Origin: Deltaproteobacteria bacterium | Lineage (GTDB): Bacteria; Desulfobacterota; Desulfobulbia; Desulfobulbales; Desulfobulbaceae | Assembly (NCBI GenBank): GCA_024277485.1 | Contig: JAJRVA010000093.1 | Location: forward strand, 1-5,165 | DNA length: 5,165 nucleotides | Direction: 5' to 3' | In this document: positions 1 through 5,165 of the stretch, one piece after another | Layout: every line of letters starts with the position of its first letter | Numbering within the stretch: the first letter of the stretch is position 1 | The notes under the pieces: model-generated | What the model was told of the DNA's origin: nothing | Databases searched by the model: none | What the model saw: the letters and a program-made list of their open reading frames with translations, nothing else | Translations under genes and position numbers: made by a program

Positions 1-1325
1 CGGGCCGCCTCACTGCGGTTGCCGCCGGTTTCTGAGAGTGTTTTGACAATCAGCATCCGTTCCGCTTCCTTCAGGGTGGCGGGCTGCTCCGATTCCTGTT
101 TGGGGTTCAGGCCCGACCAGCGCTGGATGGCTATGGGCAGGCCGGCAACGTCCAGGTATTCCCCCCGCATCAGGATTACTCCCCGCTCGATGGCGTTTTC
201 CAGCTCCCGCACATTTCCCGGCCAGGAGTAGCGGTTGAGGACGTCCATGCATTCAGGCGTTATCCCCTGCACTGTCCGGTTGTTGCGCCGGGCAAACCGG
301 TGCAGGAAAAAGTCCGCCAGCAGGGGGATGTCACCCTGCCGGTCCCGCAGGGGCGGCACATCCAGCACCACTACGTTTAAGCGGTAAAAGAGGTCTTCCC
401 GAAATCGCCCTTCCCGCACCTCCTGTTCAAGGTCACGGTTGGTGGACGTCACTATGCGGACATCCACCTTAATGGTCTCCTGGCCGCCCACCCGCTGCAG
501 TTCATGCTCCTGCAGGACCCGCAGCAGTTTTACCTGCATGGCAAGGGGTAGTTCTCCGATCTCGTCAAGAAACAGGGTGCCGCCGTCTGCTTCCTCGAAC
601 AGTCCTTTTTTATCCCGGTCAGCGCCGGTAAAGGCCCCCCTGACATAGCCAAACAGTTCGCTTTCCAGGAGGTTTTCAGGGATGGATCCGCAGTTGACCG
701 CCACAAACGGTTGTGCGGACCTGGGGCTTTGATCGTGGATGGCGCGGGCGACCAGTTCCTTGCCGGTTCCGGATTCGCCGGTAATCAGAACCGTAGTGGC
801 GTGGGCCGCTACCTTGTCGATAAGCTGAAAAACATCCTGCATGGGTTTGCTTGTACCGATCATGGGACCACGACCCAGGGAGCTTTCCAGTCCGGCCACC
901 TTTTTTTTCAGCAGGGCGTTTTCCCGTCGCAGCCGCTCCCGTTCCTCTGCCTTCTTCAGAACAAGAAGGATTTCGTCGCCTTTGAACGGTTTGGAGATAT
1001 AGTCATAGGCTCCTTCCTTCATGGCATTAATGGCGATGTCAACCGTGCCGAAGGCGGACATCATGATAATTGTGGCGGTGTGTCCGGCGGCAATGGCCCG
1101 GCGCAGAAAGGCCATGCCGTCCATCCCGGGCATCCTGATATCGCAGAGGATGAAATCAAACTCTTTGTTTTTCAGGCGTTCAAGGGCTGTTGCACCGTCT
1201 TTCGCCGTATCAACGGCATAGCCGTGACCGCCGAGAAGAGCGGTAAGCATGTGGCGCATGTTCTCCTCGTCGTCGACTACGAGCAGGTTATGTTTGTGTC
1301 GTGTATCTTGTTTGGGAACAGGCAT
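1..1325 (-). CDS. NtrC-family sigma54-dependent response regulator (C-terminus cut by window edge)
   Basis: Cytoplasmic transcription activator, read by hand from the reverse strand: 441 full codons plus CG of a further Arg codon. Receiver domain, residues about 13-125: acidic pair D18/D19, phosphoacceptor D62 in [11 protein letters not shown]90, and K112 in SKP. A linker helix (about 126-150) leads to the AAA+ sigma54-interaction domain (about 153-390): Walker A GESGTGKE 183-190, GAFTGA loop 230-235, Walker B LFLDE 251-255, arginine-finger region REDLFYR 309-315, and WPGNVREL 368-375. The intact GAFTGA loop predicts genuine sigma54 RNA polymerase remodelling. The C-terminal Fis-type HTH starts near residue 416 and is cut after NRSEAA, so roughly 20-30 residues are missing compared with typical NtrC proteins. 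The ATG at 1325 lies 11 bp after the kinase stop with no clear Shine-Dalgarno, suggesting translational coupling. ATG codons further in would delete the first receiver strand. Target promoters are unknown; no sigma54 promoter was noticed between the genes here. Confidence 0.95.
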   Translation of the reverse strand, partial: MPVPKQDTRHKHNLLVVDDEENMRHMLTALLGGHGYAVDTAKDGATALERLKNKEFDFILCDIRMPGMDGMAFLRRAIAAGHTATIIMMSAFGTVDIAINAMKEGAYDYISKPFKGDEILLVLKKAEERERLRRENALLKKKVAGLESSLGRGPMIGTSKPMQDVFQLIDKVAAHATTVLITGESGTGKELVARAIHDQSPRSAQPFVAVNCGSIPENLLESELFGYVRGAFTGADRDKKGLFEEADGGTLFLDEIGELPLAMQVKLLRVLQEHELQRVGGQETIKVDVRIVTSTNRDLEQEVREGRFREDLFYRLNVVVLDVPPLRDRQGDIPLLADFFLHRFARRNNRTVQGITPECMDVLNRYSWPGNVRELENAIERGVILMRGEYLDVAGLPIAIQRWSGLNPKQESEQPATLKEAERMLIVKTLSETGGNRSEAA

Positions 1326-1329
1326 GATA

Positions 1330-1351
1330 AAAAAAGTCAGCGCCCTTTTTT
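1330..1351 (-). other. A-tract/T-tract hairpin across the kinase stop and regulator leader
   Basis: In the minus-strand transcript, AAAAAAG and CUUUUUU can pair as a 7-bp stem around an 8-nt loop (GGCGCUGA). The loop and adjoining bases carry the end of the kinase frame and its UGA at 1339-1337. The stem ends 4 nt before the regulator ATG. It is almost all A-U and therefore weak. It could be incidental to a Lys-Lys codon run (AAA AAA). A ribosome finishing the kinase would melt it, which fits coupling of the two genes, but a function is inference. It is not a convincing terminator, because the only U run is the stem arm itself. Confidence 0.35.
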
Positions 1352-2881
1352 GAATTGTTGCAATGGAAGAAAGACAGACAGAGTGCTGCCCTCGCCCTTT
1401 TTGCTTTTCATTTGCATCCTGCCGCCCAGCGCTTCGATGATGGAAAGTGATACGGACAGGCCCAGCCCCGTTCCCTTGCCGGTATCCTTGGTAGTATAAA
1501 ACGGGTCAAAAATATTGTCCAGGTGTTCCGGGGCAATGCCGGCGCCGTTGTCACTGATCCGGATACGGATCATATTATCGGTGGCGTTGCTCCGGGCAGT
1601 GACGACCTGTGTCACGACTTCGATGAGCCCGCCGCCGTTGCGCCGGGCCTCTGCCACCGCATCGGCGCTGTTGAGAAGACAGTTGACAAAGACCTGACGC
1701 AGCTGGTCATGGTCCGCGCGCACCTTGTCCTGCGTGGCTTCCAGCCTGCTTTTCAGCGAAATGTTTTTGAATGCGGGCTGTACCTGCATCATCTCCATAA
1801 TAGAACGGAGCAGTCCGTTGATTGAGCAGCTTTGCAGGGGTCCTGTCGAGATTCTGGCGAAGTCCAGCATCTGCCGGATAAGCATATTGATCCGCTGCAG
1901 TTCCTGGTCGGCACGTTGAATAAAGTCACGGTGCTGTTCATCAAGCCTGTTTGTTTTGCCGAGCAGGTCCAGGTATCCCTGGACAACACCGATGGGGTTG
2001 CCGATTTCGTGGGCCAGTCCAGATGCCATCCTTCCCACGGATGCCATCTTCTCCGCACGGATCATTTCCTGCTGCTGGTCTTTTAACTTCTGGTTGACGG
2101 ATTCAAGCTGTTGCACATTTTCCGCCAGCGCCTTTTTGTCGTTTTCGATTCTGGTCAGCATGTTGTTCAGGCTGAAGGCAAGCCGGCTGAACTCCCCGCT
2201 TCCAGTTTCAACGCTGAACAGAAGGGATTCCTGGTCGTTATAGCGGTCCGCGAGTCTGACAAGACGCTCAATGGGACGCGTCACCAGTTTTTTCATCCTG
2301 AAAAAACTGATAACAGTCAACAATACCAGATTGATAAACAGGTAGCCGAGCGCTATTTTTTCGGCCTGCCACAGGGTTTGAAACATGGGGCGCAGTGACC
2401 TGAGAATGCCGACGCCGCCGACGACATCGCCGTTACGGATGATGGGTTGCGCGATAACCAGTACCTGATGGTGGACATTGAACATGGCCGGGAAAGAACG
2501 TGGGTAATGAAATACCATGCGGCCCGTGGAGATGGCTTCCGCAACTGTCTGGTCCAGGTTCGGGAAAGTGTTTTCTGAGACAGATGAGCCTGTGTTCCCG
2601 GCGCCCGGCGTTTTGGTGATCAGGAGAATGCGCCCTGTTTCGCCGGCAGGATACAGATTCGCGAACAACAGGGAGTCGGGCGGGAGTCCCCGCAGGTTAG
2701 CCGGCTCATTCGGCAGGCGCTCCAGGATCCGGTCAAGCACGGCCATGTCGCGCCTGATTTCGCGCTGCAGCGCGTCGTTTTGCCACAGGATCACCAGGAC
2801 AAGGTTCAGGAGCCCCATGCCGATCAACAGCAGGCTGCCGACCAGAATCGTCAACCGTATCTTTATCCACTGAAGATGCAT
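1337..2881 (-). CDS. Membrane-bound sensor histidine kinase (HAMP, HisKA, HATPase_c)
   Basis: 514 residues. It should autophosphorylate on His and pass phosphate to the regulator immediately downstream. TM1 is about 10-33, an extracytoplasmic sensor region 34-175, and TM2 about 176-195. A HAMP-like linker (about 197-250) and a Gln/Lys/Glu-rich coiled coil (about 245-278) follow. The H-box is GLAHEIGNP with H291. N-box is VNCLLNSADA with N404, G1 is DNGAGI 444-449, F-box IFDPFYTT 457-464, and G2 GKGTGLGL 468-475. All catalytic boxes are present, so the protein looks functional. The sensor segment ends in VIAQPIIRNGDVVGGVGIL (142-160), which resembles the end of a single Cache/PDC fold; that assignment is inference and the ligand is unknown. 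The class is the NtrB/ZraS-like group that pairs with sigma54 activators. Start: ATG at 2881 with AGGGG 6 nt upstream. The transposase frame overlaps the first 19 bp in another frame. Confidence 0.95.
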   Translation of the reverse strand: MHLQWIKIRLTILVGSLLLIGMGLLNLVLVILWQNDALQREIRRDMAVLDRILERLPNEPANLRGLPPDSLLFANLYPAGETGRILLITKTPGAGNTGSSVSENTFPNLDQTVAEAISTGRMVFHYPRSFPAMFNVHHQVLVIAQPIIRNGDVVGGVGILRSLRPMFQTLWQAEKIALGYLFINLVLLTVISFFRMKKLVTRPIERLVRLADRYNDQESLLFSVETGSGEFSRLAFSLNNMLTRIENDKKALAENVQQLESVNQKLKDQQQEMIRAEKMASVGRMASGLAHEIGNPIGVVQGYLDLLGKTNRLDEQHRDFIQRADQELQRINMLIRQMLDFARISTGPLQSCSINGLLRSIMEMMQVQPAFKNISLKSRLEATQDKVRADHDQLRQVFVNCLLNSADAVAEARRNGGGLIEVVTQVVTARSNATDNMIRIRISDNGAGIAPEHLDNIFDPFYTTKDTGKGTGLGLSVSLSIIEALGGRMQMKSKKGEGSTLSVFLPLQQFKKGR

Positions 2882-3798
2882 AACTTACCCCTAAGAGTCA
2901 TTCGGGAGCATTCGGGGTCAGGTCTTGCAATAGCGCATTGAGACACCTTCTCAACTTTTCCCTTCTCGGACTTCTTTACTGCCCGACTGACCGTTGCATA
3001 GTGGACATCAAAAAAAGCTGCGATCTCTTTCATGGTATAATGTCCTGTGTTATAGGCCGCCACCATTGCCTGCCGGGTGTCTTTGCAACTAGCGACAAAA
3101 TGGGCAAGAGGTTTTTTCACTGCGAGACGTTGAGAACGGGGAATCTCATCAATATCACCAGCTGGTGCATGCATGTCCTGATGCCTGGCAACAAACTCTT
3201 CATCACCCAGAAAGATCTGATTATTGACGTCCTTCAATGGTGACTCGCGGCCAATGCCTTCCAGGACAAACGCCTGGTAACGCAGTTGAGCCAGTTGACG
3301 ATTGCTGTGGAAGCTGCCTGGGATCATTTCGAGACTCAGCCATCCCGGAACAGGAGATGTACCGGCAGCAGCCGAAAAACTTGACCACTGCCAGTCACCC
3401 GCCTTGGTAACCATTCCGGCCCTGACAGGGTTAAGCACCACGTAACGGTTCAATTCCAGAAGATATTCATCTTTGTCAACAATGATTGACTTGTATCTCC
3501 CCTGAAAAACATGCCCTACACTGTCGTGAAGTCGGTTAAACGCCTGTGTATAAACACCATTGAGTTGACGCATTCCTGCTGAAAGCCGACCGTCAAGAGT
3601 TTCAATGATCAGATGATAATGGTTCGACATCAGGCAATATCCGTGACAGCGCCAGTTGTACCGTTTGCAGACATTGCCAAAGGTATCAAACCACAGTTCT
3701 CTGTCGTTATCACAAAGAAAAATGTCTTCACGCCGGTTTCCGCGGGCGGTAATGTGGTAGTATGCCCCTGGGTATTCTATGCGAAGTGGTCGAGCCAT
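2863..3798 (-). CDS. REP-associated (RAYT-like) Y1/HUH transposase with C-terminal HTH
   Basis: 311 residues from the ATG at 3798, chosen because MARPLRIEYPGAYYHITARGN is the usual N-terminus of the family. A TTG at 3828 in the same frame would add ten unconserved residues. No good Shine-Dalgarno is visible. The Y1_Tnp domain (about 1-130) has the HUH motif SNHYH (H60, H62). The likely nucleophile is Y119 in NRYVVLNPVRAG, with Y112 as an alternative. Family members nick and rejoin single-stranded DNA. Residues 131-250 are a linker typical of the longer members. An HTH lies at about 256-276 (TMKEIAAFFDVHYATVSRAVK). The catalytic residues are intact. The frame crosses the inverted repeat (codons giving IARPDP, to P295). 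Its last 16 residues come from flanking DNA and overlap the kinase start by 19 bp. The region is less G+C-rich than its neighbours (26/60 at 3001-3060 against 36/60 at 4201-4260), consistent with transfer. Confidence 0.9.
   Translation of the reverse strand: MARPLRIEYPGAYYHITARGNRREDIFLCDNDRELWFDTFGNVCKRYNWRCHGYCLMSNHYHLIIETLDGRLSAGMRQLNGVYTQAFNRLHDSVGHVFQGRYKSIIVDKDEYLLELNRYVVLNPVRAGMVTKAGDWQWSSFSAAAGTSPVPGWLSLEMIPGSFHSNRQLAQLRYQAFVLEGIGRESPLKDVNNQIFLGDEEFVARHQDMHAPAGDIDEIPRSQRLAVKKPLAHFVASCKDTRQAMVAAYNTGHYTMKEIAAFFDVHYATVSRAVKKSEKGKVEKVSQCAIARPDPECSRMTLRGKLCIFSG
2888..2892 (-). promoter_or_regulatory. Ribosome binding site of the histidine kinase
   Basis: AGGGG lies 6 nt before the ATG at 2881 and supports that start. 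It lies outside the mobile unit, whose boundary is at 2914, so the kinase kept its own translation signal after the insertion. It also falls inside the tail of the transposase reading frame, so ribosomes finishing the transposase would pass over it. Confidence 0.6.
2899..2916. repeat. Short direct repeat abutting the left inverted repeat
   Basis: CATTCGGG occurs at 2899-2906 and again at 2909-2916, a 10-base period. The second copy runs 3 bases into the 17-bp inverted repeat that starts at 2914. It may be chance or a trace of the insertion event. No matching sequence is seen beyond the right end at 3893, so it is not a target-site duplication. Confidence 0.4.
2914..2930 (+). repeat. Left 17-bp inverted repeat of the mobile unit
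   Basis: GGGGTCAGGTCTTGCAA, the exact reverse complement of 3876-3892. It lies within the transposase 3' coding end and encodes most of IARPDP. The inner six bases TTGCAA are themselves palindromic. Just inside, CAAT-AGCGC-ATTG (2928-2940) can form a small hairpin, extended by TCT/AGA (2923-2925/2941-2943) across a 2-base bulge. This could be a single-strand recognition structure. Confidence 0.9.
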
Positions 3799-3844
3799 GG
3801 AATATACATACAGAGGAATTTCAATCAATGCAACATGTTACCCG

Positions 3845-3865
3845 GTCATGTAGAATCAGTCATGT
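3845..3865. repeat. Subterminal direct repeat inside the right end
   Basis: GTCATGT occurs at 3845-3851 and 3859-3865, a 14-base period. It lies between the transposase start and the right inverted repeat. An 8-base palindrome AACATGTT sits next to it at 3832-3839, and the tetranucleotide GTAG occurs at 3850-3853 and 3870-3873. GTAG precedes REP hairpins in some RAYT systems. These could be transposase or autoregulatory binding sites, but the signals are short and could be chance. Confidence 0.35.
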
Positions 3866-3875
3866 GTCAGTAGTT

Positions 3876-3892
3876 TTGCAAGACCTGACCCC
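3876..3892 (-). repeat. Right 17-bp inverted repeat of the mobile unit
   Basis: TTGCAAGACCTGACCCC on the plus strand, matching 2914-2930 in inverted orientation at all 17 positions. It is followed by CG and T/A-rich leader sequence up to the permease stop. It lies about 77 bp upstream of the transposase ATG. The 41 bp from here to the permease stop (3893-3933) contain no gene and no hairpin resembling a terminator. Confidence 0.9.
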
Positions 3893-3933
3893 CGTTTCTC
3901 TGTTTCCTCGGGCCAGGTTCTGCTCTTTTTGTT

Positions 3934-4704
3934 TTATTTGATGTCCCGGGACTGGAAAATCAACACCGCCAGGGTGAGCAGGGCGCAGGTGTAAAAGAAT
4001 GCGTAGAGCAGGGCGGAAACAAGGTCGCCCGGCGGAACAGGCAGGTGATGAACCACCTGGATCTTGAAATTGAGGCTTTCGAGGTTGGGAAATGTGTAGT
4101 ACAGGAACTTTGCCACCAGCTGGAGGGTGGCGTCGTCGCTGTTGTCGGCCATAATCCGCAAGTCTCTGGTCAGGTGGCCGATGATGAAGATGGAAAGGGT
4201 GAGGAGGCCGCTCAAAAACGGAGACGACCAGGCCGAAAACATCAGGGCGACCGCCAGTATCAGCTGCAGCTCGAACCAGATGGGGAGAATGGCCATGAAC
4301 AGTTCCCAGGGAACCGCCTGCTCGTAGACGAGCGCCAGCAGCAGAAAAAGGCCGATGCTCATAATAACCACTTCAATGACCAGGGTCAGGGAGAGGCCGA
4401 AGTACTTACCCAGTAGAAACTGGCCCCGGCCGATCGGCTTGGACAGAATCACGTAGATGGTTTTCTTCTCCATTTCCTTGGACACCAGGCCGATGCCAAC
4501 GAAAATGGCGATCAGGGTGCCGAAAAGTGAAATCGCGCCCAGACCGAAGTCCTTGATGATCTTGACCGGGTCGCCCAGGGTCAGGTTGCCCAGCACCATT
4601 GAGAAACCGAGCATCAGCACGGCAAAGACCAGGAGGCTGTAATACACCCTGTCCCGGATCGACTCCCGGAAGGTATTCACGGCAATGGTGAGGATTTTTT
4701 TCAT
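3934..4704 (-). CDS. ABC-2 type transporter permease
   Basis: 256 residues, an inner-membrane protein that should form the channel of an export-type ABC transporter with the ATPase encoded immediately upstream. A short N-terminal amphipathic stretch (MKKILTIAVNTFRESIRDRV) is typical of the NosY-like ABC-2 family. It is followed by six hydrophobic segments at about 20-39, 56-75, 102-127, 136-158, 162-178 and 226-250. The conserved cytoplasmic loop EMEKKTIYVILSKPIGRGQF (77-96) is the family's best visible signature and probably contacts the ATPase. A hydrophilic stretch (about 180-222) lies before the last segment. Length is normal for a half-size permease, so the transporter would need two copies. 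Its ATG overlaps the ATPase stop (ATGA, 4 bp) and has GGAGGG 6 nt upstream. The substrate cannot be told from the sequence. No terminator follows, so transcription may continue into the mobile unit and the kinase. Confidence 0.92.
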   Translation of the reverse strand: MKKILTIAVNTFRESIRDRVYYSLLVFAVLMLGFSMVLGNLTLGDPVKIIKDFGLGAISLFGTLIAIFVGIGLVSKEMEKKTIYVILSKPIGRGQFLLGKYFGLSLTLVIEVVIMSIGLFLLLALVYEQAVPWELFMAILPIWFELQLILAVALMFSAWSSPFLSGLLTLSIFIIGHLTRDLRIMADNSDDATLQLVAKFLYYTFPNLESLNFKIQVVHHLPVPPGDLVSALLYAFFYTCALLTLAVLIFQSRDIK

Positions 4705-5165
4705 GCCTTGCCCTCCACCGTATATTTGACAAAGATCTCCTCCAGACTTTCCCGGTGGGGAGTGAATGACAGAAGCCTTCCCCCGGTTTCCTCCACGGCC
4801 TGCATCAGTGCTCTGGCCTGCCGCTCGCGGGAGACCTTGCAGAGAACCTGCCCGCCGGTGCGGATCAGCTCGACACCCTGCCGCTCGTATGAAGCAAGGA
4901 GTTCCGGGGCAACACCGGCACAGGTGATTTCCCAGTAGCGTATCTTCTGTTCCAGCATCTCGCCCACATTGACAACATCACGCAGTTTGCCCTGCAGAAT
5001 GATGGCCGCGCGGTTACACATCATTTCGACATCCGAAAGAATGTGGGACGAAAAAATAACCGTCTTGCCACGGTCCCGGCAGGCCAGAATGATGTCGCGC
5101 ATTTTTTTGCGCCCGAACGGATCCAGCCCGGACATGGGTTCATCCAGGATCAGCAGTTGCGGATC
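4701..5165 (-). CDS. ABC transporter ATP-binding protein (C-terminal half; N-terminus outside window)
   Basis: The visible 154 residues begin at DPQLLILDEP, so the frame runs off the right edge just before Walker B. The Met encoded at 5135 is internal, not a start. Numbering from the first visible residue, Walker B is LLILDEP (D8, catalytic E9), the D-loop SGLD is 12-15, and the H-switch is H41 in SSH. Walker A and the LSGGQ signature lie outside the window. After the nucleotide-binding core comes an accessory domain of about 85 residues ending in ESLEEIFVKY, usual for CcmA/NatA-type ATPases that drive ABC-2 exporters. The protein should act at the cytoplasmic face of the membrane, hydrolysing ATP to power the permease encoded downstream. 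The two genes overlap by 4 bp, so they are almost certainly one operon. About half of a typical 300-residue subunit is present. The substrate is not deducible. Confidence 0.95.
   Translation of the reverse strand, partial: DPQLLILDEPMSGLDPFGRKKMRDIILACRDRGKTVIFSSHILSDVEMMCNRAAIILQGKLRDVVNVGEMLEQKIRYWEITCAGVAPELLASYERQGVELIRTGGQVLCKVSRERQARALMQAVEETGGRLLSFTPHRESLEEIFVKYTVEGKA
4711..4716 (-). promoter_or_regulatory. Ribosome binding site of the ABC permease
   Basis: GGAGGG, 6 nt before the permease ATG at 4704, lies within the last codons of the ATPase gene. With the 4-bp ATGA overlap it indicates translational coupling of the two transporter subunits, and it fixes the permease start. Confidence 0.75.

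Larger units (their letters stand above)
2914..3892 (-). mobile_element. Single-gene transposon-like unit bounded by 17-bp perfect inverted repeats
   Basis: A 979-bp unit defined by the inverted repeats at 2914-2930 and 3876-3892. It holds only the Y1/HUH transposase, whose 3' end extends past the left boundary. Bases just outside (ATTC on the left, CGTT on the right) show no target-site duplication, as expected of HUH elements, which transpose as single strands. It lies in a short intergenic gap between an ABC permease and a histidine kinase and breaks neither. The perfect ends and intact catalytic motifs suggest a recent or still mobile unit. The ends are inferred from the repeats alone, so the true boundaries could lie a few bases away. 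Confidence 0.75.

Noticed and set aside
711..1499. Long plus-strand open frame of 262 codons
   Set aside because: It lies antisense to the regulator and the kinase C-terminus, both of which have full conserved motifs on the minus strand. Its translation has no recognisable domain. It is a shadow frame in G+C-rich coding DNA.
3799..3828. Upstream TTG start for the transposase, adding ten residues
   Set aside because: The added residues are not part of the conserved family N-terminus, which begins MARPLR at 3798. There is no good Shine-Dalgarno for the TTG.
3799..3828. Possible sigma70 promoter for the transposase (TTGATT and TATATT, 16-base spacer)
   Set aside because: The -10-like box ends 2 bases before the ATG at 3798, so transcription would begin within or after the start codon. 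It is probably chance A/T-rich sequence.
2893..3908. Target-site duplication flanking the mobile unit
   Set aside because: The flanks just outside the two 17-bp repeats share no more than a single C. The absence of duplication fits an HUH mechanism.
3893..3933. Terminator after the ABC permease
   Set aside because: The transcript here is A-rich with no stable stem followed by a U run.
4045..4416. Plus-strand open frame of 123 codons, rich in Gln, Glu and Gly
   Set aside because: It is antisense to the ABC permease, which has clear membrane segments. The composition is what reverse-reading hydrophobic codons gives.
4701..5135. Separate short gene starting at the Met encoded at 5135
   Set aside because: The same frame continues upstream to the window edge with the Walker B residues LLILDEP, so this Met is internal to a larger ATPase gene.

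Overview
The window holds five genes, all read on the minus strand (right to left). Their style suggests a bacterium of the former Deltaproteobacteria (Desulfobacterota/Desulfuromonadota-like). The reasons are a sigma54-dependent NtrC-type regulator paired with a GNP-type H-box histidine kinase, moderately high G+C, and a REP-type transposase flanked by a motif I associate with such genomes. The taxonomic call is inference from style, not a database match.

Layout in transcription order: (1) 5165-4701, the C-terminal part of an ABC transporter ATPase, cut by the window edge just upstream of Walker B. (2) 4704-3934, its six-segment ABC-2 type permease, overlapping the ATPase by 4 bp (ATGA). (3) 3892-2914, a compact mobile unit bounded by 17-bp perfect inverted repeats. 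It carries one Y1/HUH transposase (RAYT-like, TnpA_REP family) with a C-terminal helix-turn-helix. (4) 2881-1337, a membrane-bound sensor histidine kinase. (5) 1325-1, an NtrC-family sigma54-activating response regulator whose C-terminal HTH is cut by the window edge.

The ATPase and permease form one efflux-type ABC transporter of unknown substrate. The kinase and regulator form a two-component pair 11 bp apart. The kinase should sense something outside the cytoplasm and phosphorylate Asp62 of the regulator, which would then remodel sigma54 RNA polymerase at unknown promoters. The mobile unit sits exactly between the two modules. Without it the gap would be about 73 bp on the same strand, so the transporter and the two-component system may once have been one transcription unit.

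The most notable feature is the mobile unit. HUH transposases usually act on hairpins or REPs rather than long terminal inverted repeats. Here the repeats are perfect, and the transposase frame runs through one of them into flanking DNA, overlapping the kinase start by 19 bp. I see no RNA genes, CRISPR arrays or convincing rho-independent terminators, and no gene-free stretch longer than about 135 bp. I did not find a clearly new multi-gene system.
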